This document shows positions 22,174-33,000 of a DNA stretch of 64,000 bases, piece after piece (the first letter of the stretch is position 1; each line of letters opens with the position of its first letter). The stretch comes from Apostichopus japonicus (Eukaryota > Echinodermata > Holothuroidea > Aspidochirotida > Stichopodidae). Under the pieces are notes generated by a model. The model ran no database searches. It was not told where the DNA came from and saw nothing but the letters and a program-made list of their open reading frames with translations. The translations under genes and the position numbers were made by a program. The stretch spans positions 4,957,501 through 5,021,500 of the forward strand of contig NC_092563.1 in NCBI RefSeq assembly GCF_037975245.1. Direction: 5' to 3'.

Positions 22174-25100
22174 AAAGAAAACGTAATTATATATATATAT
22201 GCACAAACATTTTTCTCACATAAAGAATAATTTTTGTCAAAGATGTAAAAAAGCACTTTGTATGCTGATTATTGCTATGCAAATCAGACTTACCCTTAAC
22301 TTTCTGTCAAGATACAGATTTGTCAAGCAAAATATATTTCTTTGAAACAAATTCTGATGATATAGTCCCTGGAGAAACTCTCTCCTTTAAACATAGAAGC
22401 TTTACTTTGAAAGGATTTACTCTGAAATATTGGAAAAAATTAAGGTAAACCAATCACTTAAACACTTACTAGCCCAACGATACCAAAACTTTGTCATTAA
22501 ATGTCATTACAGGTTATGAGCAAATGTAGCCCTGGTTACAGGTTAATATCAGGTGATCAGTCACATGATTCTGAAGATGGACATGACAATCCTCCTACGG
22601 AAAACTCAATGAAAGAGGAATTCAAGCAGCTGTTGGAAAATACGTCATCTCTGACCACAAAAGAGGATTTGATTCAGAAACTGAGGTAAGATGGATTTCA
22701 AAAAATTGTCTCCAATTTTCTGGTTATTAACACTCACCCTCATTCTTCCCTTGTTCATTAATGAAAAAGTTAAAATTCTTTGTACATCTAAAATATGTTT
22801 TAAAGATAGCAGTGTTGCTGTAGTCGTGACAACACTGGAAAATCCACACGGTTGTTATAAAAAATAATAGAAATTCTCAATGACTTCAAATGCCATGAAA
22901 AATTTCAAAAGTAGTCATTGGAATGGAAAATCGTTTTGTACTTGTCTGATAGGATGGCACCAGTAGATAGTTTATGCCAATAAAATCTGGTGTACATTAT
23001 CGCCGTGGTGACATATATACCTCTGACCTTATTGCTTTCCTATTCGTTGGATTTTCTTGGTATATACAGGCTGAAGTTACTAAAACAGATTGCCAAGCAG
23101 TTAGGTTACACAAAGATAATGTTTGGGGACAGCGGTACCAGACTGGCCACAGTTCTCCTCGGTAACTTGGCAAAAGGACATGGTGAAACAGTGCATCAAG
23201 ATATGAGCTTTCTGGATACCCGAGGAGAGGAAGTGGCCATTATTAGACCAATGAGGTATGCTAGATCAGCATCATGAGATGTTAGGGAAGCTAGTTCGAT
23301 TTCATTTAGATGAAAGTATTCCAGAGGCAGAATGTAGGGATTAAGTGGGTGGGTCCCGAGGATCCCCCTCTTCTGAACTCATTTTGCACTTTATACTGAT
23401 GTATGTATGTATTTAAGATCCTCCTGCAAGCAGGAACTCGCTAAGAAGCCTCATTGGCTTATCAAAGCCGCAAGCTGACTGAAGTCAGTCTCTTAGATTC
23501 ACATTTAACGTCCATGATTAGGAATTGTCAATTGTCAACAACTGGACCACATACATTCATCTTGGAGTGACTCGAACAGGGGACCTTATGATTGGAAGGC
23601 ACCGGCATTCACCACTGTTCTAACACTCTTACACATGTTGAACTGCTATTTTTGTAGTAGTTTGGATATCTATTAATAATCATCCCCAGGCCTCCTCTTC
23701 CAACGAATCCTGGATCTATAAGCATATTACTTATGGTTGTCATTTCCACAATCACTTTAATTCCTAAAAGCCCCTATTGAAAGAAGTATTCAAAGGTTTA
23801 AGGTCCATAACGAGATACTCCGAAGGCCATGAAATATTCGTAAGATGTCTCTTCCGTCCTTTTGTCCACAGAGAATTTACTAGTAAAGAGATTGCACTGT
23901 TTAGTCATCAGTGCTGTCTGCAGCCTGTCTTCATACCGAGGATATCAACCAAGGCTAGCAGACTGGCCAGTATCGATACTTTAACAGAAGACTTTGTAAA
24001 CGGTCTGCAAAGTAACTTCCCTGCTACCGTTACTACAGTCCTGAAGTGAGTGCTCTTTTTGTTTACTCTACTGCTTTTTTTTGGTTTTTGGTTTGTTTGT
24101 GCGTTTTTTAAATTTTTTTACTCAGTTTTGGATTAAAACACTTGTGAGTTCCTCCATAGAACATGAATGTCATATCTAGGACAGTGTGAAGTTAAGCTAA
24201 TATTATCTTTCAGGAAAGCCTTGAGTTTTTAATTGTTTCACATTTCAATCAAGATGGACATTATTCCCCCCACCCCCCCCTATTGAATGCATGATCTATT
24301 CACACCAGGTATATGTACCACCTACTGCCCTTGGTGTATACATACCCTTCACTTGTATAGTGTTTGGTGTTCAGGGATAGTCTCACTTGCATGAAAATAT
24401 TCTGTTCAAGAAACTTTAAGAAAATCTTTTTATTTTTTTTGGTGTATTATGTATGCATAATATATTTCTATACATGCAGAGCAGAATAGCTTTGTCAATT
24501 CTTCAAAACTGCTTGTCGTTTGAAACCAGTATAACATCTGTTAGTAAAAGTGATACTTTAACTCTTTGTTGGTTTTCCGTAGGACGGGTGCAAAGTTGAC
24601 TTCGGATGAAGAGACTATTGGCAAAAGACATACCTGCGTCCTCTGTCAGGTATGTTTTTTGCGAGATAGAGTCAGATTTAAGTCATATGCTTCTCACCTC
24701 TGTACAGTGCTTCCGAGGGTCTGAATAACCGACTGTATCCTTAAAACCTTCTTTTCAAGGCCACTACGGCATACAGGTTCTCATTGTCTCATTGTTTACT
24801 TTCTGGAAAGATATGAAAAATTGTATTAAAATGCAACCTCATTGATAAGTTTTTTTTTTTATGACATTACACTAACTAAAACTATTTTTTTCACTCCAAT
24901 AGTCATCAGTTACAACTTATAAATAATATTGCAAGTTTGAGTTTGTTCCAAAAAACGAATATCATACAAAATATTAATAATTCTTTCATCATGTTTTATC
25001 TTTTACAGTCACCTGTCGATTCATCATCTTCGGCCAGTTCTGCATCAGCGGCTACTCAGTATTCCATGAGTCTTCGGAAATCCAGTACCGTTTATTCGTC

Positions 25101-26283
25101 TTCTTCGTCTGAACCCGAAGCTGCTTGCGAAGTCGCGAGAGACAATGCTAGTTGTTGCGGCGAGGGAGACGAGAGTTGTCAGTCTGCAAAGAAGAACGAA
25201 GAGTGAGTTTTTCTTACTCGCTCGTTGCCTTTGTACATCGTTTCCTCTCTCTGTCCATTTCAAAAAAATACAAAGGGTAAACTTACCAACAATAGAAAAA
25301 ACTGATGGGGTAATTAGTTTACAAACAAACGTGAAAGATTAATGAAAGTTCTCGCTAGATTTGCATTCTCACCTGTCAGATCCTGTTAATGTAAAATTTT
25401 CACACACAACATAAGAGAAGTTATTGGTACCATTAAGTAATTGAGCTTCTTCATGAGTTTCCCCTATTGTTTTTTTTGTATTTTTCCAAATCCAGATTGA
25501 CCTCTGCCGACCTTTCTGTCGTCATGTGTTATGGATGTCAAGTTATGATGCGCGATGTTGTAAGTTGACAATTCCTCTCCTTTTGTTTCTTTTTCTTTCT
25601 TCTTGAGCCTTCATTATCAGTGTGTGTCTTTTTGCCGAGTAAAATGTCGTTGAGAAATGTTGCCAGAGTGTTTGTTAAGTCTGGTGTTTGTCATGCTCGA
25701 GTTGATTCAATTCTAGGAAGCTACATTTTATGAACTTGTTGTTCATATGACACTCTATGAAGTCACTTTTGGGACAATCACTGTTTTTTTGATCCCATAC
25801 ATGCCTGAAAGACTGGATGGTGCTTTCTTTTTATCATTCAAAAGAGGACAATGTTTTTTAATAGGTGGTCTGAAATCCCTTGACTCGTAACGGATAATAC
25901 ATGCTACATGTTCTTTGTAATCGTAAGCGACTACTGAAGGGTTTAGGTTAGGGTTCTGATTTCGGTATAGCCCCATCATATTCAGTGTTTGCTCTTGAAT
26001 ATCCCACTCTTGAGTACAAGGTTGTCTTTATCATATTTTTTGGATGCCATGGCACACTATACAAATAGTGGGAATGTGGTGGAATTCAATGTCAATTTAA
26101 TTGTCATTGTTTTTTGCTTTTCTTTTCTTGACTTTTCCCCCTTTTGGTGTTTTTGCTGCTTTGCAGAAATCTCTTGACAGGCTTCCAAGCTCGGTCCTCG
26201 CCGATGTACAGAGACAGAAGAGAAGGGATGAGATGCGTTTAGAAATTGAGGATTTTCTCCTGGATGGAAGCGAAGAAGGATGA
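18463..26283 (+). CDS. CTU2: CTU2, cytosolic tRNA 2-thiolation protein 2
   Basis: Partner of CTU1/NCS6 in the cytosolic complex that 2-thiolates wobble U34 of tRNA-Lys, -Glu and -Gln using sulfur from the URM1 relay. Thirteen exons join in frame: 18463-18518, 19177-19248, 20000-20078, 20726-20785, 21199-21259, 21942-22051, 22513-22685, 23070-23255, 23872-24045, 24583-24649, 25009-25202, 25496-25559, 26167-26283; 1413 nt, 470 residues (human about 515). Every junction is GT-AG and all phases agree. Motifs in order: MCQ start as in vertebrate CTU2, zinc-type CMKC (24-27) and CRNC (42-45), PP-loop-like SGGHSS (75-80), MFGDSGTRLA (221-230), CVLC (342-345), a Ser-rich insert (347-410), CYGC (422-425) and an acidic tail. 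The start is supported by an in-frame stop 33 nt upstream. Regulation is not visible. Confidence 0.95.
19177..19248 (+). CDS. CTU2: CTU2 exon 2
   Basis: Acceptor TTTTTGCAG, donor AG|GTGAGC. Encodes VGKSCMKCQEPATVV and HDPFC: the first CxxC and the first cysteine of the second. Confidence 0.95.
20000..20078 (+). CDS. CTU2: CTU2 exon 3
   Basis: Acceptor CTTCACAG, donor AAG|GTGAGT. Encodes RNCFLVYFTHRFRATFGKSK, the conserved HKFR-like segment before the PP-loop. Confidence 0.95.
20726..20785 (+). CDS. CTU2: CTU2 exon 4 (PP-loop)
   Basis: 60 nt, phase 0 at both ends. Encodes VLIAFSGGHSSCTMLHLVKE with the SGG-x-SS nucleotide-binding loop. Confidence 0.95.
20909..20931 (+). repeat. C-homopolymer tract in CTU2 intron 4
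   Basis: Near-uninterrupted run of C followed by T5. A similar C tract lies at 21053-21086 in the same intron. Confidence 0.85.
21199..21259 (+). CDS. CTU2: CTU2 exon 5
   Basis: Encodes GLAEGVHKKLRYQPGVVYVD, aligning with the conserved hydrophobic strand GVIFVDE. Donor G|GTAAGA. Confidence 0.93.
21942..22051 (+). CDS. CTU2: CTU2 exon 6
   Basis: Encodes ENVCLEQDKEERSAQMRKIE, then PSYVTCIEE. The acceptor GATTGAAG is weak, but it is the one that keeps the EERS-type frame shared with CTU2 homologs. Donor GAG|GTAAAT. Confidence 0.88.
22099..22200. repeat. (TA)n microsatellite in CTU2 intron 6
   Basis: Three TA arrays separated by GATAAAG and TTTATAAAAGAAAACGTAAT. Confidence 0.9.
22513..22685 (+). 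CDS. CTU2: CTU2 exon 7
   Basis: Acceptor CATTACAG, donor AG|GTAAGA. Encodes a variable acidic linker and the LTTKEDLIQKLR helix that matches LTAKEELLQTLR-type sequence in vertebrates. Confidence 0.93.
23070..23255 (+). CDS. CTU2: CTU2 exon 8
   Basis: Encodes the most conserved core: AKQLGYTKIMFGDSGTRLA, NLAKGHG and ends IIRPMR. Acceptor TATATACAG, donor AG|GTATGC. Confidence 0.96.
23400..23640 (-). repeat. SINE-like dispersed repeat in CTU2 intron 8
   Basis: Contains AGATCCTCCTGCAAGCAGGA and CAAAGCCGCAAGCTGACTGA, phrases I recall from repeats of echinoderm genomes. It ends with GTGACTCGAACAGGGGACC, a degenerate minus-strand B-box like the one near 500. Boundaries approximate; not checked against a repeat library. 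Confidence 0.5.
23872..24045 (+). CDS. CTU2: CTU2 exon 9
   Basis: Acceptor TGTCCACAG. Encodes EFTSKEIALF, KASRLASIDTLTEDFV and LQSNFPATVTTVLK, matching LQTQFPSTVSTV in homologs. Donor AA|GTGAGT. Confidence 0.94.
24583..24649 (+). CDS. CTU2: CTU2 exon 10
   Basis: Short exon encoding TGAKLTSDEETIGKRHTCVL and CQ, with the CVLC zinc-type pair. Acceptor TTTTCCGTAG, donor CAG|GTATGT. Confidence 0.92.
25009..25202 (+). CDS. CTU2: CTU2 exon 11 (Ser-rich insert)
   Basis: Encodes a low-complexity linker rich in Ser and acidic residues between the two C-terminal CxxC pairs; a poorly conserved insert of variable length sits here in CTU2 proteins. Donor GA|GTGAGT. Confidence 0.88.
25496..25559 (+). CDS. 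CTU2: CTU2 exon 12
   Basis: Acceptor AAATCCAG. Encodes LTSADLSVVMCYGCQVMMRD; CYGC aligns with the C-terminal CYSC of vertebrate CTU2. Donor GTT|GTAAGT. Confidence 0.93.
26167..26283 (+). CDS. CTU2: CTU2 exon 13 (terminal)
   Basis: Acceptor GCTTTGCAG. Encodes KSLDRLPSSVLADVQ and ends EIEDFLLDGSEEG before TGA (26281-26283). The acidic EIEDFLL ending resembles EIRDCLIED in vertebrates. Confidence 0.93.
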   Translation, partial: KSLDRLPSSVLADVQRQKRRDEMRLEIEDFLLDGSEEG

Positions 26284-26503
26284 CAGAAATAAAAGGGAAC
26301 TTTGGTACTAACTCACTGCTTGCAGAGATACCACTGAGAGGAGATACAGATCATGGTCTTACCTTGCTGGATTACCTACATCATGATAGCAATGAGAGGT
26401 AACATAAATGACACACTAAAGGGAACGTTCTTACTGACTCACTGCTTGCAGAGAGACCACTGAGAGGAGATACAGATCATGGTCTTACCATGCTGGATTA
26501 CTT
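26284..26503 (+). repeat. CTU2 3' flank: 126-bp tandem duplication and poly(A) signals
   Basis: AAAGGGAAC at 26292 recurs at 26418. The following TCACTGCTTGCAGAGA, CCACTGAGAGGAGATACAGA and TCATGGTCTTACC are shared with few differences. AATAAA lies at 26288-26293, just 5 nt after the stop, and again at 26602-26607 and 26607-26612. Which signal is used cannot be told; the duplication probably lies in the 3' UTR. Confidence 0.7.
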
Positions 26504-29500
26504 TTGGATGAAAGTGATAGGATGTAACAGAGTATTCTTGATGTGCATACCTTTCCAAGATGATATCTGATGTATGAAAGTGATGACAGGTACATATGTG
26601 AAATAAAATAAAACAGAGTGGCTGAATCCATTCTCACAGAGGCTATACTACCTATCCAACTTACCAACAGCATCATAGTGTTAGGAGGTAACAGGGACAC
26701 ACCAAAACCATGGTTTTATCGCTGAAAAAGACAAAATGCAGGATTACCTAGAAAGAAAAACGGGAAATATCAGTGCTGAGACTTTGAGAAGATAAAATAA
26801 TAGTTTATCATGATGATTCAAGTTAAGTGTTGAAAAGTGGGATGAGATTCTGGCAGCTCAGTGTAGATGGTATGGGCTACAGGTAATGTGTGTGTGTGGG
26901 GGGGGGGGGTGAAGGGGACACTTAAATTTTAACATCGTCAGACCTTTCGGTAAAGAGACCATACAGGGCAGTTCCTCATTTATAAAGAGTTTAAAAATTA
27001 CAGAAGTAAAAAATATATCATAGATGACTGATATTATGATTATTTTCTGTTGCCTTTATTTTTCTGCTGTTTTTTGGTTCTATATATTGTAACAACTCAA
27101 AATAATTTCTACTCCCATTCTTGTCCTAAACCTTTCCAAAGCCAGCCAATAACTCCTACAGTAATATCTGTCCTACGCTTTTGTGGTCGCTGTAGTAATC
27201 AGTTTTGGTTCATCAAAGTTTCAGCAGATGTTGTATAGCGCCCTCTTTTCACTATTCGCAGTTTCAATGGTTTGAGGTATGTTTTGTATGTTTGTCCCAT
27301 TCAATATCATCTAGTTGTGTGACTATAAAAATGTTGTGACAGAGATTACATTTAGATAGATGGAGAGGGAATGAGAAAGGGTCTTAGGGAGAAGAGGGCA
27401 GAAGTGGGGGGAGGGGGGGGAGAAGGGGAGGTGAGTTGCCCTCACAAGATCAGTTATATTCAGCCCCCCTGTCCCCCGTCTAAGACACCTTTATCTGTAC
27501 AAACACTAAGTTACAGGACACGAGTATTGTACCCCACCTGAATTGTCGGTGCCCAGGCTCCGATTCAGAATTCAGGGTGGGTGGGTGGGGGTGGACCTGC
27601 TTAAACAATTAATAACTCCCTAAAACACAGCCAAAATGGTTGTTAACCACATAGATGATTTACTTTGAGTGAGGGGTGTCCAATTACGAACAGTCGGACT
27701 GATGCACTGAAGTTTCAAGCCGTAACACACAACAGCTGTAAATCGAGAGCGACTATTGAGATGATGCCCTCAACATGGAAAACGACTGTGAAACGACTAC
27801 GAGCTCTATTTTACCTCTCTAGTACTACACATATTTACCTGATTACATCGCCGATGTCGTAATTTATCCAACTTCACTTATCGCACCCGCCATGTTTATG
27901 AGTTTTCCACGAAACTCAGTGTACTCGAGACTTAGCAAAGGTAATAGAATTTGACTCATCCGATGACTGATGTTACTCTGGCGGTGAGAAGTCAACAGAC
28001 CGGCTGTTGTGACTTTTCTTGCACGATGGGTAGTGATCCTATTTGCGTAGTTTGTCTCTACAACACAGTATAGTGTCTAGCTTAAAGATGATGCAAACTC
28101 TCACTTCGAAAAAAACAAGGAATTAAGATGTGGTAGGGTACATGGTTCCTCACATTGCTTACACAATGAGTTCAATCTTCTACGTATGATGTAGGCCGAG
28201 ACATACTGCCAGGATGTGAATGTGTTCCGAAAATATGTTTGGATGTGTCAGACGTTCAATGACAAGTTTTGGGCATTGCCAAGTAAAATTACAAGAAAGG
28301 AATATAAAGCAGTTAAATGGTGATGAATCAAATCTAAGGGGAAGGGATGGGTTGGGTTGGGCCGTATGGGGGTTTTGAAATGCCATCAGATCTCCCACGC
28401 TTCCTTCTTTGATGTGTATTATATGTAACTGAATCAGGGGCGGTGGCAAGGAGATGACCACAAAATTATTCTCCCTCGACTTGCAAAAATAACATATACT
28501 CTTAGGCCTATATATGCCTTAGATATTTTCTGACAAAGTATACTGTTGAACGTGAAAACACAAAATTTCCTTCGTTCTCAGCAGTTTGGCTACATACTTA
28601 TACCTCAGCCCAACCGGTCTATATACCATGAGAGCAGCGGTGACACTACGAACGAGAGGAGAAATACAATGTCCACTTATACCGAAATAAATAGAAATTT
28701 GCAGATGAAAGCATTCGAGAGCCTCCCCCACTTTCTTCCTCCCCCATACCCGCTTTCCCCTGGTCTAACCCTTCGTTATTAGCCCTTTAAAAACACCGTT
28801 GCTAGGGAATGTTTCATTACTGTAATACGCATTTGAAGTAGACATAAACATATGCAGAAACCGCGGAAAGCGATAAAAAAAAAGAAGCAATTCCCGAGAC
28901 TGAGGGTGAGGAAAGTTCAACCAGAGAACGTTTAGGTATTTTATTTACGTTCTTATCCGTAACAAATACCATTATTCACCCGTCATAATCTTGCTATAAG
29001 GTACAAATACTTTTCATTTCTTAACTCTCTTTCAGAAATTGGTTTTGATAGTTCATATAGTTCATATTCCCATCAATGAAATTTATTAGCGTTCTGCACC
29101 CACCATTCTTTTTCCCTCGATAAAAACGGCTGCCGTTCAACAACGACAATAATTGTAAGGTTTGCCTCACGGGTCCTTCGGGGGTATTAAATGCCTCAAC
29201 AAGAACGAGTGGACTAATGAAGATTAATATTTGTAAATCTCAGTATTTGATGAGAGACCGATATCAGCGTACATACGCAAATCGAATATGTTATTATCGT
29301 AAAAATAAAATAGAGATAAATATATTGGAAGTTGATAAGAATGGAACGGGAAGTGGCTGTTTCCTGTAACATGTCGTGGAAGGTTGATACATCATATGGT
29401 ACAACAGCAGGTGGGTGCATAATGCGATCAAAAGGGGGGGGGGGGAGAAACAGGTTGGCTGTATGGCCCAAAGCCGCATACGACCCAGTGGAGGATACGG

Positions 29501-29584
29501 ATGTTCTCAGGAGCGTGGGCCCGGGCCCCGACAAGTTTGGGTTGATAACGAAGTTATACCACCGCAAAAGTGGTAAATTAGAAA
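26504..29584. other. Intergenic, no gene seen
   Basis: Holds a (GT)n-G12 run at 26886-26912, a G-rich block at 27400-27432, and otherwise unremarkable AT-rich sequence. Open frames are short and unrecognised. Confidence 0.5.
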
Positions 29585-30000
29585 CAGCGGCGGAGCGTCC
29601 ATACAGTCAGGGGGGCGGATGCCCCCCTGACGGACTGAAATGGACAGCTGGCGCCCTTTTCAGCTTATTACCACTTTTTACTTATTCGCAATTATTGACT
29701 TTTTTATTGCGCTCTCATCTACCTATTGACATTTGATACATCATCGGCAAATTAGCAAGGCCCGGAAAGGGTCATTTCCGGCGATCTAAGGGAGTATCTT
29801 TGCTCAAAAAAAAAATATATGTATGCTAACCTGTGGTGGCGCTCCGCTTAGATATTTTTTTTTATTTTTTTAAATTCCAGAGAAGGGTAAGGAAGTTCAA
29901 CGAGAGAATCTTTACTATTGTTTGTAACTACTTTTTGGTGCATGATAAATTCAAGACTGGCGGGTGGGGGCAAGTTTCCCGGGCCCGGGATCCGCCACTG
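29585..30000 (+). mobile_element. hAT-like MITE, probably mosaic
   Basis: Left end CAGCGGCGGAGCGTCCATAC and the following CAGGGGGGCGGATGCCCCCC closely match the element at 39340. It carries the same internal TTACCACTTTTTACTTATTC and the dispersed core at 29762-29854. A hAT-type right end GGATCCGCCACTG closes at 30000, but the flanks (ATTAGAAA and TCAACAAC) do not match, and the sequence after the core differs from the 39340 copy, so the right part may belong to another element. Confidence 0.6.
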
Positions 30001-33000
30001 TCAACAACATTCCAAAGTGATGCAGCTAGTTTTGCTTCACTACTAACATTCACTTTACATGGATAATCACACATCGAAAACGTTTTAAATGCCAAACATG
30101 TTCGAACACCCACTACCGTCAGTTCATTCCGACCTCTCTTCATATATTAAGTGGGAAACCTTTATAAACAAAATGAAAATGTTTGATGAGAGGAACAACA
30201 TTGAATTCGATGACTTCATTGCACCGTTTCCTGATTTTGTTTGGATTTCACATATGCCTATATGCCTATCTTTATTTCACATATGCAGCCACTAACGAGG
30301 AGTGAGTGCCAGTGGCAACAATGTCCCTTACATGATCCCTGAGAACTGGACATATTCTTCCCATGTAGCTTCATGGCTTAGAAAATGCTAAAATGAAAAT
30401 TCCCGGTCCGTTCAACTCTCGAAAGAAATAGTTCAATTGGGCGTCTTATAAACACCATAATGTTTAGCTATACAGCTGTACAAATATGGGACTGGGCGGG
30501 GCTAAGGGGGGGGGCAGTGGTGTGAGGGTAGTTTGAGGCTTTGTCCGATATAGACGATGTACATAGGTTTTTTTTCTTACTTCTCCATCTTCAATGTAAA
30601 CAGTCGACCCATTCCCAGAAGGCTCAAGTGACCTCTTTGCCCGTAATGCATCATATGTTCTCTTTATTTCATCTCTTAATTGGAAGCATCATAAAATGTT
30701 ACGCTTCATCGAACAAGAAAATTTTCATAACTAGTTTCATTAAAAGAAGTTCCGGAAACTGGAAATGCTTTATATTTTTTTTAAGACTTCGTCCAGAATA
30801 TATATATTGTTACTGTAGATATGTGTTATCAAAATAGATCATCCGCGAATGAATAAAGTGTAACCGATGTATACTGACTAACTTGTGGTTTATTGTTAAA
30901 CTATATATGCTTCAAGTCCTTTATATGATTATACTTTATTGTTGTGATATTACAGCCGATTGTATGCAGTAGATTATCCATTCTTAAAACCAACAGTTCG
31001 GTCAAGAAACAAGACCGGAAATTACGATCACTGGACCTCATCTTACTTCCTGTATTTGTTCAAGGACAAGGTGACGAATGACAGGACAAAATTGATCATA
31101 ATAACTTGATTTATCACCTTTTTTTTATCTCATCGAAAAATCGCCAGGATGATCAGTTTGCACGCAAGTTCGCACGACGAGGAAAGTAAAGAATGACGAT
31201 ATAAAAGGAAAATGGGGGCACGGAGGGGGGCATGGAGGGGTGCAAGGAAGGGGGAAGGTTGTATCCTTCTGTCAACAGTATACTGTCTCGCTTTAGTTTG
31301 CAGAGAAACTTCAAAAAATTGTTTAAAGGGCGAGATAAATATTCAGCGACTGAATTTATATCAGCAAATAGCTCTCCTTTATATTCAAAAAAATTCAAAA
31401 CGACCTACCTTGAATATTTTCAGATACGGGTATCTCTTGCATTCTCATAAAAGTTGATGAAAATAAGAGAGGAAATTATTTAAAATATTCTTTGGACTGT
31501 ATACATATCTTCTCCTTAATTACTATTGATTCTTACTTCAAACCCAGGCACTGCTTATTAAGAAATATACATTACAAATTGTTGGCAGAAAAAGGGTTCT
31601 CTATTCGTATTAATAATTTAAGAAAAGTATATCCAATTATATGTGGATATTACATGATTTTGGTGCAAATGGTAAAAAGCTACAAACCAACTCAACATGC
31701 AGCTCTAAAAATGAATGATGGATCAGAATTCGATCATGTCGAAAAATGAAATAAGTGACAGCCATACTTGCGTTGGACGCCAATATTCTGGAAATTTGAC
31801 GAAACCTATCCGAACTCAAAATATGCCTCGTTCCCCATCTCCCACTAGATCTTTTTCCACCAAAATGTAATGAAAATTATTTAATTTCGACTCCGAATAT
31901 TACGTCATTCGGACACTTTTATTTGTAAATTTGAACGTCATGTAAAGATATAATAATCATTTTAGACTTATTTCCATTACTTGAAATGATGCTATATGGC
32001 TGCATGAAATGATAACTATTTGGAGAATAAAACTTAAGTGTTTAGAAATAAAATCATGAGAAATAATTAGTCATGTTGTGTGCGCGTGCGCGATAGTGTA
32101 TTTTGTATTGTGTATGTGAAGGGGCGTTGTGTGTGTGTGTGCACAGTGGATGGAGGGTATATAGGGGTAGAGAGGATGTCCATACTATAGCAAATACTTG
32201 AGCAGAAGCTATTTGTAACATAACACGATGTTTATATTAAAGTTTTGATAAAAGAAAACTAAGAAGATATGTAAACATCTGTCATGATTCATTCTAACAT
32301 CATTCTATGTGGTTTACTCTCTGCGGTAAACTATAAATGATAGAATATCTTTTTGTCTGAACTACCTCCGATGGGGTTGACCTTTGACCGCTAACTATCG
32401 CCTCCTATCATCATCGCAAACATAGGCAATGGTGAGTATTCGTGGAGGGTGTATACGCATATACAAGAGGATATAACTGAAGGCGGAAACCACAATTTCC
32501 CTTTATGATTGCTTAATCAAACATCTGCTAAGATCGACGAGGGATGGGATTAGGGATAAATATATATATATTAGGGTCAACGGCATATCACTTCACGATT
32601 GAATGAAACGATTAACCATAGTAGTAGTTGTCACGTGGGAATGTTCTAACTCGGTCGGATACGAGTCACGGGGGATGAGATTATACATAGAACAAAGGAT
32701 CCTGGTGTGTATTCTGAGGGGGAAAAATGACAATTTCAGGAAAAACATTGCTTTCACGGATGGCTTGATCTAGAAACATAAGCGCAATGTTCTTTATGTA
32801 GTCTGAATCATGACAAAAGGGCTTTGTTGTATTGTCTGTATCCTCCGCCAGGGTTCCAAGCTTCCCCTGTGGCCGTAATGACTGTCATTTAACCCTATTC
32901 AATCGGCCCTTGCTTTATGAACTTATCGAAGGTTGTGTTTGTACAGTTCTACGAAATCCAGGCCGCTATGTTTATACGGCTCGCGCATGGCCCGAATCTC

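Noticed and set aside
23777-23871. Upstream extension of CTU2 exon 9 in the same frame
   Set aside because: A good acceptor (TGTCCACAG) at 23871 and the phase of exon 8 place the exon start at 23872; the upstream frame has no CTU2 similarity.
29214-29736. Overlapping frames of 117 and 134 codons on opposite strands
   Set aside because: They run through G homopolymer and MITE sequence and match no family.
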